Assembly: GCF_001612845.1 (NCBI RefSeq)
Contig: NZ_BDBF01000007.1
Coordinates: forward strand, 62,001-126,000
Length of the DNA: 64,000 nucleotides
Source: Nocardia elegans NBRC 108235
GTDB lineage: Bacteria; Actinomycetota; Actinomycetes; Mycobacteriales; Mycobacteriaceae
Reading direction: 5' to 3'
Under the pieces are notes generated by a model that was not told where the DNA came from, made no database searches, and saw only the letters and a program-made list of their open reading frames with translations. The translations under genes and the position numbers were made by a program. Below, one piece after another: positions 26,487 through 34,890 of this stretch. Position 1 is the first letter of the stretch. Every line of letters starts with the position of its first letter.

Positions 26487-29400
26487 ATGGCAGGTGAGCA
26501 CGAGCCGCCGGTTCGCTACCGGGGCGAACCACCGCGCTACAGCGAACGGGTGGTGGATCCGGAGAACCCGGTCCAGGCCCGCCCGCGCACGCGCACGGCC
26601 CACGACGACGAGTGGGGCGTCGAGGCCTACGCGCCCGGCCTGCCGCGCTCGGAATACGGTGGCGCACCTGCTGATTGGGACGACGTACCGCTGCGACCGG
26701 CGCGCCGGCGAGCACGACGCGAGGAGGGCGAGCGCACCCGACCTGACGCTGCCGCGCCGCAGGAACGCGGTGGGCGGGCGACGGGGCACTCGCGCACGGA
26801 TGCCGGTGTGGACGGTGCGGGACGCACCCGAGGAACGGCGGCTCCCCGGCGGGAGACCGAGCGTCGCCCGGCACCCGAACCGGGTGCGAGCGGCGGTGCG
26901 CCGCATCGTGGTTCGGGCGGTGACCCGATCTCCGGCGAGCGTGGCTCGGGAAGTCCGCGGCGGCGCGGTGACGATGCCGCGAGGCACGGATCCGGCGGCG
27001 GCGAGCGTGCGATGCGGCGGGCCGAGTCGGAGCCGGGGCGTCGTCGTCCGGCGGATGGCGACCGAGACGGATCGGCCGGGCGCGACGGGAACCGCCGCGG
27101 GACCGGCGATGCGGGCGGCGCCCGCGGCCGTGCGGGCGGGGGTGCGGTGGAGTCCGAGCGGAACCGGGGCGGCCGGTCGACATCGGAGTCGGCGCGCAAC
27201 CGGTCCTACGGTGGCCGGGACATCGACCGGTCGAGCACGCACCCGGGGCGCGATACCGGATCGACCGGTGACGCGCTACCGCAAACGACCTTGTCCGAGA
27301 ACGACGAGACGCGCGACGACGTCGCGACGACCCGCACGGCGACGCCGCGAGCCGGTAGCCGGATCGCGGGCGGGGAGGACAGCGCGGACCGCGAAAGCCA
27401 TGGCGCCGAACGCGATACGGTGACGCCGACGACAGCGAGCGGCCCTCGACAGCAAGGGGGCGGCACAGCCGAGAAGTCCGGGCGGGACGGGAGCGCGGCC
27501 GGAGTGGTTCGGCCGTCGCCCGGTGATGCGGACTCGCCGACCGCGACGCGCCCGGTGCCGAGCGGCCACGACTCACCGGACCAGGGTGCGGACCTCGTGG
27601 ACGGCGACCGCGCCGCTCGAGCCGAGGAGGCCGAGCGGGACGCCTCCGCGGCCGGCGCCGAATCCGCGCGCACCCGCGCGAGCGGTCGAGCCGATGCGGC
27701 GGGCGGCGCCTCCGCCGACGACCGGATCGCGGCACGGTCCGGCGGTGCCACCGCGTCCGCGTCTCGCGTCGCCGACCACGATGCGGCGCACGACAATTCG
27801 GCCGGTGCCCGCACCCGGCGCCCGGTGAGCGGGCCGGAGGACCGGTCCGACGATCGAGAGATTTCCTATGCGCATGGCACCCCGCACCCGGCCGAGCTGC
27901 CGGCCGGATTCGACCAGGTATCGCCCGAGACGCGCGGAGGGCGCTACATGACCGGCGACTACGAGCCGGCGCCGCGGCGGAGTACGCGCACCGAATACAA
28001 TTCCGGGTCGTCGCGCCGCCGGACGGAAGCGCCCGCGCGGCGATCCGGCCGGGGCCAGCGCACGCTCCGTGATCGCAACGGCTCGAAAATGGCGTCCTAC
28101 GAACAGCTTTCGCGGGCTGCTCGTGCCGACGCCGAAGCGGGCAATCGGCGGGATCGGCGCAGTAAACCGGTCAAGAAGAAGAATCAGGGCCCGCCTCTGC
28201 TCGACGACGCGGCCCGGGCGCGGCTGGAGGCGGTGGCCCGCGAGGGCGCCGGATTGCGCGCCGCCTGGGCGGCGTTCCGGATTCGCACCGACGACCTGCG
28301 CCGCGTCAACGCCGCGGCTCGCATCGAATCGGTCGTCGAGGACGGATTCGACCGCGGCACGGCGCAATTGACCGATCGCGGCTATGTCGGTCCCGGCGGC
28401 GGCCGGATGAACGTGGTGGGCCGCCCGGTCGAATACCGGGCCACCACCGCGCAGGTCGCCGGACTGTGGCCGTGGTCGGTGGGCGCCGGCGCCCCGCTGA
28501 TCGGCACCCCGCTCGGCTCGCACCTGCACACCGGCGCGCCGGTGTGCTTCGACCCGATGAACTGGTTCATGCGCGGCAGTTTCATCACCGCCCCGAGCCT
28601 GTTCGTGCTGGGACTCAACGGTTTCGGTAAGTCGTCGCTGGTGCGCCGCATCGTGCTCGGCGGTGTCGCCCAGGGCATCACGCCGCTGATCCTGGCCGAT
28701 GTGAAACCCGACTACCGCAAGCTGGTGGAGATGGTCGGCGGCCAGGTCATCGACCTCGGCTACGGACACGGCAAGCTGAATCCGCTCGCCGGTGGTGTGC
28801 TCGGCTCGATCGTGCCGCTGCTGGACGACCTGCCCGCACTGCAGCTGCAGGTGACCCAGGAATTGCGGGCCCGTCAGGTGACGTTGATCGCGGGTCTGGT
28901 GGAACTCGTACGCGGCGCCCGCGTGCGCGACTACGAGGAGACGTTGATCTCCACGGCGCTGCGCATCCTGTACCGCGAGGGCAGCGGCTTCGCGCCGGAA
29001 TCGCCGCCGATCATGGAGGATCTGCTCGAGGTGGTGGTCGGCGGCGGCCAGGAGCTGATGCTCGATGCCGGCGCCGACAACGCCGAGGAATACCACGAGG
29101 CCACCAAGGGGCTGCGGCGGTCGCTGCGCGCACTGACCCAAGGACCGTTCGGCGCGGTCTTCAACGGTCAGACCACGACACCGATCGACACCTCCTCGGT
29201 GGCGGTCTGCATCGACGTCTCGCACATCCCGACCGGGGACAAGAAGCTCAAAGCCGGTGTGATGCTGGCCTGCTGGGCCGACGGCTTCGCCTCGGTGGAG
29301 GCCGCGCACGTCCTCGCCGACGGCAAACTGGGACCGCAGCGCTACTTCCAGGTCGTCATGGACGAGCTGTGGCAGGTGCTGGGACTGGGCGACTTCATGG

Positions 29401-29873
29401 TCGACCGCGTCGACGAACTGACCCGTCTGCAGCGTGGCATGGCGACCTCGCTGATCATGATCAGCCACACCATCAAGGACCTGCAGTCGCTCGGATCCGA
29501 GGCCGCGATCGCGAAGGCGCTGGGCTTCCTGGAACGCGCGCGCGCCAAGATCTTCGGTGCGCTGCCGCCCGAGGAGATCAGCCGCCTGGACTCGACGATC
29601 CCGTTCACCTCCGCCGAGGAGGAGATGGTCACCAGCTGGTCGGCCCCGCAGGCGCTGACCGGCGAGGCGCTCAAACCCGGCCAGGCCCGGCCGCCCGCGC
29701 CCGGCACCGGAAAGTTCCTGCTCAAGATCGGTGAGGATCGCCGCCCCGGCATCCCGTTCCATATGGAGTTCACCGTGTCGGAAAAAGAGAGCGGAATCCA
29801 CGAGACCAACCAGCGTTTCAGCGAATTCACCGAATCCACGGCCCGGCGGGGCGACGAGGGGAGTGCCGCGTGA
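26487..29873 (+). CDS. VirB4/TraC-like secretion ATPase with very long disordered N-terminus
   Basis: 1128 residues. The C-terminal 500 form a VirB4-type motor: Walker A GLNGFGKSS (about 707-715) in LFVLGLNGFGKSSLVRR, the ILADVKPDYRKLVEMVGGQV segment, Walker B VVMDELWQVLG (about 956) and MATSLIMISHTIKDLQSLG. The first 520 residues are low-complexity, dominated by Arg, Gly, Asp, Ala, Ser and Thr, with no domain; related ATPases are much shorter there. Reading frame and GC-rich third positions are maintained throughout, so it is coding. It should power substrate transfer with the VirD4 protein of this locus. The stop shares one base with the next start (TGATG). Confidence 0.82.
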   Translation: MAGEHEPPVRYRGEPPRYSERVVDPENPVQARPRTRTAHDDEWGVEAYAPGLPRSEYGGAPADWDDVPLRPARRRARREEGERTRPDAAAPQERGGRATGHSRTDAGVDGAGRTRGTAAPRRETERRPAPEPGASGGAPHRGSGGDPISGERGSGSPRRRGDDAARHGSGGGERAMRRAESEPGRRRPADGDRDGSAGRDGNRRGTGDAGGARGRAGGGAVESERNRGGRSTSESARNRSYGGRDIDRSSTHPGRDTGSTGDALPQTTLSENDETRDDVATTRTATPRAGSRIAGGEDSADRESHGAERDTVTPTTASGPRQQGGGTAEKSGRDGSAAGVVRPSPGDADSPTATRPVPSGHDSPDQGADLVDGDRAARAEEAERDASAAGAESARTRASGRADAAGGASADDRIAARSGGATASASRVADHDAAHDNSAGARTRRPVSGPEDRSDDREISYAHGTPHPAELPAGFDQVSPETRGGRYMTGDYEPAPRRSTRTEYNSGSSRRRTEAPARRSGRGQRTLRDRNGSKMASYEQLSRAARADAEAGNRRDRRSKPVKKKNQGPPLLDDAARARLEAVAREGAGLRAAWAAFRIRTDDLRRVNAAARIESVVEDGFDRGTAQLTDRGYVGPGGGRMNVVGRPVEYRATTAQVAGLWPWSVGAGAPLIGTPLGSHLHTGAPVCFDPMNWFMRGSFITAPSLFVLGLNGFGKSSLVRRIVLGGVAQGITPLILADVKPDYRKLVEMVGGQVIDLGYGHGKLNPLAGGVLGSIVPLLDDLPALQLQVTQELRARQVTLIAGLVELVRGARVRDYEETLISTALRILYREGSGFAPESPPIMEDLLEVVVGGGQELMLDAGADNAEEYHEATKGLRRSLRALTQGPFGAVFNGQTTTPIDTSSVAVCIDVSHIPTGDKKLKAGVMLACWADGFASVEAAHVLADGKLGPQRYFQVVMDELWQVLGLGDFMVDRVDELTRLQRGMATSLIMISHTIKDLQSLGSEAAIAKALGFLERARAKIFGALPPEEISRLDSTIPFTSAEEEMVTSWSAPQALTGEALKPGQARPPAPGTGKFLLKIGEDRRPGIPFHMEFTVSEKESGIHETNQRFSEFTESTARRGDEGSAA

Positions 29874-30178
29874 TGCCGCACAGGTCATACCGAAGAGTGT
29901 CGCCGCAGGTGCGGAAGGCGGCGGTGGAGCAGGTCGTCGCGCTGACCGACAAACTGCGCAGCGAGTCGGAGGCCTGCCGGGTCGTCGCCGAACAGATCGG
30001 CGTGCACACCAATTCGGTGCGCAACTGGGTGCGTGCCGCGGAGGGGCCCAGCCTGGAACGGATGGACGCGGTGGCCCTGCGCCGCAAAGTGGCGCTGCTG
30101 CAACAACAATTGGCGGCCGCGGCGGAGATGAACCGCACCCTGGTGGAAACCCTGAACGAAACCCGCCGCGCGACATGA
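29873..30178 (+). CDS. IS3 OrfA-like DNA-binding protein inside the secretion operon
   Basis: 101 residues from ATG 29873 (GTG 29870 also possible). The first half is a helix-turn-helix of the transposase OrfA type: RRVSPQVRKAAVEQVVAL, then ACRVVAEQIGVHTNSVRNWVRAAEG. The second half is a leucine-zipper-like coiled coil, LRRKVALLQQQLAAAAEMN. No OrfB (integrase) frame and no terminal inverted repeats are nearby, and the gene shares TGATG with the VirB4 gene, so it is integrated in the operon. It may be a captured transposase fragment now serving as a regulator or DNA adaptor. Confidence 0.72.
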   Translation: MPHRSYRRVSPQVRKAAVEQVVALTDKLRSESEACRVVAEQIGVHTNSVRNWVRAAEGPSLERMDAVALRRKVALLQQQLAAAAEMNRTLVETLNETRRAT

Positions 30179-30188
30179 CGGGTGCGCG

Positions 30189-31892
30189 GTGAACGCGAAA
30201 ACCCTCACCGCCCTCGTCCTCGGCGGTGTCGTCTCTCTGATCACCCTCGTGGTGGTGATCGTGTTGCCCTCCTCGGAGGACCCGTGCGCCGATCAGCCGA
30301 CCGCGCCCGGTTCCGGCCTGCCGGACACCTCCGGCGCTCCGTGGGCAGCGGGGGCGCCGGAGTCGGGCTCCACCACACCGACCGCCACGACGGACCCGCG
30401 CGGCTCCACCTCCGCCTCCACCAGTGCCGCCGATATCCCTGCGGCACAGGCGAATCCGAGTGCGACCGGCGCGCCGTCGCTGGCGGCGGGGATCGCGCCG
30501 ATCCGGCGCACCTGGCCGCTGCCGGGCGGATCCTTCACGGTGTCGGACACCTTCGGCGCGCGTGGAGGCACCCATCTCGGTGTGGATCTGGCCGCACCGG
30601 ACGGCACCCCGGAGTACTCGGTGGCGGACGGCGTCGTCGTCGCCGCCGGTCCCGCCTCCGGCTTCGGCAACTGGATCGTGATCGACTCCGTCGACGTCAA
30701 CGGCCGTCCCTTCTCCGCCGTCTACGGCCACGAATGGGCGAGCGGGGTGAAGGTGCGGGTCGGGCAGCGGGTGCGGGCCGGTGAGGAGATCGGCGCGGTC
30801 GGGTCGGCGGGCGAATCCTCCGGTCCGCATCTGCATTTCGAGATCGTGCCCGGCGGGCGCCTGACCGGCGGGCGTCAGATCGATCCGCTGCCGTGGCTCG
30901 ACGGCGCGCTGACACCCAACGCCGGTGGCGCCTTCCCGTATTCGACGAACCCGCTGTGCAGCCGCGGATTCGGCAGTGCCGGTGGTGCGCTCGCCAACGG
31001 CAAGGTGCCGCCGGAACTCGAAATCTGGTATCGCCGTGCGGGTTCGCTGTGCCCCGAGATCAGCGCCTCGGTGCTGGCCGCGCAGGGCCGTCAGGAATCC
31101 GGATTCCAGCGCGGGCTCACCTCGCCCGCCGGCGCCGAGGGACTGGCTCAATTCCTGCCCACCACAGCGCGGGCCACCGATCCCGACGACGGGCGGCCGT
31201 ATCTGCTCGACGCGGACGGCAACGGGCAGGCCAGCCTGTGGGACGACGGCGACGCGATCATCGCCCAGGGGCGCTATATGTGTTCGATCGCCCATCAGGT
31301 CGAGCGGTGGATCGGCGAGGGCAAGGTGCACGGTGATGTGGTGCCGCTGTCGCTGGCCGCCTACAACGCCGGCGAGGGTGCGGTCCTCGCCTCGGGCGGG
31401 ATGCCCAATCAGGTGGCCGCGCACTTCTCCGAAACCCGGCCCTACGTCACGAATATCCTCGCCATGGAGGCGCAGTACCGGGCGCCGGGATCGATGGGCC
31501 GATTCCAGCCCGGTCACGGTTCGGCGGGGGCCGATATCCTCGCCGCGGCCCAGCAGTGGATGGGCACCCCGTACGTGTGGGGCGGCGGTGGCCCGCAGGG
31601 GCCGACCGGCGGTGGACTGGACGGCCCCGGCCTGACCTCGGCCGCGGTGTTCGCGGCGTCCTCGGGCGCGAAGACGTTGCCGCAGACCGCCGAACAACAG
31701 TGGGAGGCGGGGGTCGAGGTGCCGATGCGCAACGCGCAGCAGGGCGATCTGGTGTTCTCCCGCTTCGGGGTGCGCGGGCCGGCCGAGGTCGGCATCTACG
31801 CCGGCAACGGCCGGATGATCCGTTCCACCGACCCTTCGGGCGTGAGCGAAGCGCCCGTGCCCGGCGACGCGCGGTTACGGAGGGTGTTGTGA
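30189..31892 (+). CDS. Three-domain cell-wall hydrolase: M23, lytic transglycosylase and inactive NlpC/P60
   Basis: 567 residues. An N-terminal membrane helix (ALVLGGVVSLITLVVVIVL) is followed by a Pro/Ser/Thr linker. Domain 1 (about 105-235) is an M23 peptidase with HLGVD and GPHLHFE zinc ligands. Domain 2 (about 285-410) is a soluble lytic transglycosylase fold with RQESGFQ (catalytic Glu), GLAQFLP and YNAGEG. Domain 3 (about 455-560) matches NlpC/P60, with GTPYVWGGGGP, GDLVFSRFG and VGIYAGNGRMI. However, the Cys position reads LDGPGL instead of DCSGL and the His position reads AEVGIY instead of SHVGIY. It should open the wall for the apparatus (VirB1 role). Overlaps the next gene by four bases. 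Confidence 0.88.
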   Translation: MNAKTLTALVLGGVVSLITLVVVIVLPSSEDPCADQPTAPGSGLPDTSGAPWAAGAPESGSTTPTATTDPRGSTSASTSAADIPAAQANPSATGAPSLAAGIAPIRRTWPLPGGSFTVSDTFGARGGTHLGVDLAAPDGTPEYSVADGVVVAAGPASGFGNWIVIDSVDVNGRPFSAVYGHEWASGVKVRVGQRVRAGEEIGAVGSAGESSGPHLHFEIVPGGRLTGGRQIDPLPWLDGALTPNAGGAFPYSTNPLCSRGFGSAGGALANGKVPPELEIWYRRAGSLCPEISASVLAAQGRQESGFQRGLTSPAGAEGLAQFLPTTARATDPDDGRPYLLDADGNGQASLWDDGDAIIAQGRYMCSIAHQVERWIGEGKVHGDVVPLSLAAYNAGEGAVLASGGMPNQVAAHFSETRPYVTNILAMEAQYRAPGSMGRFQPGHGSAGADILAAAQQWMGTPYVWGGGGPQGPTGGGLDGPGLTSAAVFAASSGAKTLPQTAEQQWEAGVEVPMRNAQQGDLVFSRFGVRGPAEVGIYAGNGRMIRSTDPSGVSEAPVPGDARLRRVL

Positions 31893-32551
31893 CGGTACGA
31901 CGATCGGGACACGCCGGGATCGCCGGATCGCCGGGAGTCGCCCGGCACCGACCGGGACCGATAATCTGGAGACAGCGTCCGGAGTTCCGGGCGCCGGGCC
32001 GCCGACCTACGGGACGGGCCTTCTACGCGAACCTGGTGGTGATGCTGGTGGTGAGCGTCGCACTGCTGTCCGGCTGCGCGGGCGGGTCCGAACGAGCCGA
32101 ACCACCGGCGGCCACCTCGACTCCGCGTCAGCTCGAGGCCGCCCCGGCACCGGATCCCGGCACTCCCGACGGCGTCGCCGTCGCCGCGCTGCGCGAGATC
32201 TTCACCTGGTATCCGGCCACCGAGACGCAGAGCGCCTCGCTCGCCCGGGCTCGGAAGTGGCTGGGCCCCAGCCTGCTTCGCACACTCGACGCACCGCCGG
32301 GCGAGGAGACTCCGAAACCGACGCTGCGCTGGGCCGAATGGGGACGTTCGGGTGTGCGCGTGGAAGCGTTCACCTTCGCATCCGGCGAACAGGCCCCGGG
32401 CAACGGCGATTCGGACCACCAGCAGTTCAAGATCGGTATCGAGCAGACCGCCGTGCACGCCGACGGTACCCGCGAGACGCTACCCCCCGCGACGGTGATC
32501 GCCACCGTCGTCCGCACCCCCGACGGCTGGCGGCTCGACGGATTCCGTTGA
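31889..32551 (+). CDS. Membrane-anchored or lipoprotein-like NTF2-type protein of the secretion locus
   Basis: 220 residues from a GTG overlapping the previous stop. A basic 45-residue N-terminus precedes one helix, LVVMLVVSVALLSGC (about 48-62). LLSGC resembles a lipobox, but the N-region is too long for a normal lipoprotein. The rest, with VAALREIFTWYPATETQSA then ATVIATVVRTPDGWRLDGFR, has the helix-then-sheet layout of NTF2-like or VirB8/TcpC domains and Mce-associated proteins. It is a second or third VirB8-like candidate in the locus. 36 bases separate it from the VirD4 gene. Confidence 0.65.
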   Translation: MTVRRSGHAGIAGSPGVARHRPGPIIWRQRPEFRAPGRRPTGRAFYANLVVMLVVSVALLSGCAGGSERAEPPAATSTPRQLEAAPAPDPGTPDGVAVAALREIFTWYPATETQSASLARARKWLGPSLLRTLDAPPGEETPKPTLRWAEWGRSGVRVEAFTFASGEQAPGNGDSDHQQFKIGIEQTAVHADGTRETLPPATVIATVVRTPDGWRLDGFR

Positions 32552-32587
32552 GCCGCAGCCACATACTCGGTCATTCCAGGAGGCGAG

Positions 32588-34417
32588 ATGGCGAAGAAGG
32601 TGAAGGACCCGGCCGATCCGGGCCCGGACCTCGCGCTGTATCTGATCTACATCGGTTTCGCGGTGGTCGGCACCCTCTGGGGCGCACTGCATCTGGGCAA
32701 CAAGCTGTCGACGGTGCCCCAGGACGTGCCGATCAATCCGATCGCCTGCATCGCGAAGATCGCGCGGGGACAACTGACGTGGCCGACCGCCTCCACGGTG
32801 ATCGTGCTGCTCGTCGTGCTCGTCGTCGTCGGCATCGTGTTCGTGCGGCGCGAGATGAAGAAGCGCCGCAGCCGCGGAAAACTGCCCGTCGACGACAAGG
32901 CCCAGTACATGGGGAGCGGCGGGGCGATCGCGGCACTCACCGAGGCCGGGGTGCGGGACAAGGCCCGGCAGCTGGGCGTGCGGCTCGGCTACGAGGATTC
33001 GCCCGGCGTGCCGATCGGTGTCGGGGTGGTCGACGGTGTGATGCTGTTCGGCTCGTACGAGGATTTGCATCTCGACATCTGGGGCCCCCGCCAGGGTAAG
33101 ACCACCGCGCGGGTCATTCCGGCGATCCTGTCGGCCATCGGCCCGGTGCTGGTGACGTCCAACAAACGCGATGTGGTCGATGCGACCCGAGATGTGCGTG
33201 AGAGCAAGGGGTCTCGCACGTTCGTCTTCGACCCACAGGGCGTCGCGGGCGAACAGCCGACCTGGTACTGGGATCCGCTGTCGTGGGTGGACGCCCGTCG
33301 CGAGGGATGTGAGATGCGTGCGGCCCGACTGGCCGGCCATTTCGCCGACGCCGACGATGGTGCCGATGGAACCACCGACAGCTATTTCGACCCGGAGGCG
33401 GAAGATCTGCTGGCAGGGTTGTTCCTGGCTGCCGCTGTGGCGGGCCGGCCGATCACTCAGGTGTGGGAGTGGGTGACCAACCCGAACGACATCGAACCCG
33501 TTCAAGTGTTGCGTGGTGCCAGCCACCACTTCTCGGCCGCGGGCCTCGCTCAACAATACAATGCCGAATCTCGCACAAAAGATGGCGTTTTCGGCACTGC
33601 GAAGAAGATGGTTCGCTGTCTAAAACTGTCGAATGTGCACCAGTGGGTCACCCCGGGGGATCGCTACCAATTCGATGAATGGGATTTCCTGGATCGGAAT
33701 TCCACCCTCTACTGCCTGTCACTGGAAGGGCGCGGCTCAGCTGGTCCTCTGGTGAGTGCCCTGACCGAGGCGGTCGTCGATGTCGCGATGCGGAAGGCGA
33801 CCACCCAGCACCTAGGGCGGCTCTCCATTCCGCTGCTCGCGGTGCTCGACGAGGCGGCCAACATCGTGCGCTGGAAGGATCTGCCGAAGCAGTACAGCCA
33901 CTTCGGTTCTCGCGGCATCGTCGTGATGACCGTTCTGCAATCCTGGGCGCAGGGCGTGCGGTGCTGGGGTCAGGCCGGTATGGAGGCGCTGTGGGCGGCG
34001 GCCAATATCAAGGTCCTCGGCCCCGGCGTCGACGACATGACATTCCTGGCGGCCCGTTCGGAGGCGATCGGCGACTACGACTCCATCTCGTCGTCGGTCT
34101 CGGAATCCAAAGGCGGCAAGAGTTATTCGCGTTCGCTGGGCTCCTCGCGGACCCTCAACGCGAATGCGCTGGCAACACTGCCACGCGGGCGGGCCGTGGT
34201 GTTCTCCTCGGGTGCTCCCGCGGTGCTCGTACGCACCGTGCCGTGGTGGGAAGGGGAGTACGCTGCCGAGGTGCGCAAGTCGATCGAACAGCATGATCCG
34301 CAGCGTCGCACCACGATGAGCGACCTCGTGGGTGAGCGGACCGTCCTCGACGGCGGATCGATGCCCGGTGAGCCGCCCGCGACCTACGGAGAGCCCGAGG
34401 AGGTTCGCCCGCTGTGA
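32588..34417 (+). CDS. VirD4/TraG-type coupling ATPase
   Basis: 609 residues. Two N-terminal helices (LYLIYIGFAVVGTLWGALHL and STVIVLLVVLVVVGIVFV) lead into the cytoplasmic motor. The P-loop is WGPRQGKTT (about 164-172) followed by RVIPAILSAIGPVLVTSNKRD. Walker B is LLAVLDEAANI (about 415-425). The closing LPRGRAVVFSSGAPAVLVRTVPWW is typical of the TraG/VirD4 family. Coupling proteins bring substrates (DNA-protein or protein) to the channel. ATG at 32588 has AGGAGG upstream. A short stretch near 33540-33680 is less GC-rich than the rest but encodes family-like sequence. Confidence 0.88.
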   Translation: MAKKVKDPADPGPDLALYLIYIGFAVVGTLWGALHLGNKLSTVPQDVPINPIACIAKIARGQLTWPTASTVIVLLVVLVVVGIVFVRREMKKRRSRGKLPVDDKAQYMGSGGAIAALTEAGVRDKARQLGVRLGYEDSPGVPIGVGVVDGVMLFGSYEDLHLDIWGPRQGKTTARVIPAILSAIGPVLVTSNKRDVVDATRDVRESKGSRTFVFDPQGVAGEQPTWYWDPLSWVDARREGCEMRAARLAGHFADADDGADGTTDSYFDPEAEDLLAGLFLAAAVAGRPITQVWEWVTNPNDIEPVQVLRGASHHFSAAGLAQQYNAESRTKDGVFGTAKKMVRCLKLSNVHQWVTPGDRYQFDEWDFLDRNSTLYCLSLEGRGSAGPLVSALTEAVVDVAMRKATTQHLGRLSIPLLAVLDEAANIVRWKDLPKQYSHFGSRGIVVMTVLQSWAQGVRCWGQAGMEALWAAANIKVLGPGVDDMTFLAARSEAIGDYDSISSSVSESKGGKSYSRSLGSSRTLNANALATLPRGRAVVFSSGAPAVLVRTVPWWEGEYAAEVRKSIEQHDPQRRTTMSDLVGERTVLDGGSMPGEPPATYGEPEEVRPL

Positions 34418-34800
34418 ACGACCAGCCCGAGGAGATGATCTACTCGAATGTGGTCGAGTTCGTGGAGAACTTCCTGAGCCTCGTCTATCGACGCCAGGTC
34501 ACCGACCTCACCGATACGGTGTGGTGCCCGGAGTGGTGGAAACATGCCGAGGCGGCCATGCGGCTCGAAGCACTGTGGCGCGCTTGGGAATATCTGCGCC
34601 AAGACGGCCAGACCGGAATGAGTGTCTGGTTCCTCGAGCATGCCGACCCCCATATGAACAAGCTGTTCGATCCGCGCGGGCCGTTCAAGTACTGCAGTGT
34701 GCGCAATGGCCACAAGGACATGCTCAGCCCGCTCCCGCTTACCCCGCCCCAGCGCGGCATGTTCGGTGAGCCCAGCGCGGCCGATCCCAACAAAGGCTGA
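34414..34800 (+). CDS. DUF4913 protein
   Basis: 128 residues, soluble. YSNVVEFVENFLSLVYRRQV, then TVWCPEWWKHAEAAMRLEALWRAWE and a C-terminal SVWFLEHADPHMNKLFDPRGPF are the DUF4913 signature (tryptophan-rich helices). The family is uncharacterised and recurs beside actinomycete conjugation and type IV genes. GTG start overlaps the coupling-protein stop by four bases, so it may regulate or chaperone that ATPase; this is inference. It is the last gene of the locus. Confidence 0.8.
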   Translation: MNDQPEEMIYSNVVEFVENFLSLVYRRQVTDLTDTVWCPEWWKHAEAAMRLEALWRAWEYLRQDGQTGMSVWFLEHADPHMNKLFDPRGPFKYCSVRNGHKDMLSPLPLTPPQRGMFGEPSAADPNKG

Positions 34801-34844
34801 TTCGCCGGCCCGGGCCGCTCTGCTGGCTGTCGCGAAAATGACGG

Positions 34845-34872
34845 TGCCGCCACCCCGGAACGGGTAGCGGCA
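34845..34872. terminator. Hairpin between the secretion locus and the convergent gene
   Basis: TGCCGC (34845-34850) pairs with GCGGCA (34867-34872), with further pairing of ACCC and GGGT inside around a GAA loop and small bulges. It lies between two convergent stop codons and can act in both directions. Confidence 0.5.
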
Positions 34873-34890
34873 TCGTTGTGAGCGAGTTCG

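Noticed and set aside
29873..30178. A complete insertion sequence
   Set aside because: Only an OrfA-like gene is present; no OrfB, no terminal inverted repeats and no target duplication could be seen.
27573..31697. A 1374-codon open frame on the minus strand
   Set aside because: It is an antisense shadow of the VirB4 and hydrolase genes caused by high GC3; composition is His/Arg/Gln-rich with no domain.
19190..34800. Integrative conjugative element with attachment sites
   Set aside because: No integrase, relaxase, tRNA gene or flanking direct repeat was seen, so only a type IV-like locus is claimed.
34801..34890. tRNA or small RNA gene after the secretion locus
   Set aside because: Only an imperfect terminator hairpin is present; no cloverleaf can be drawn.
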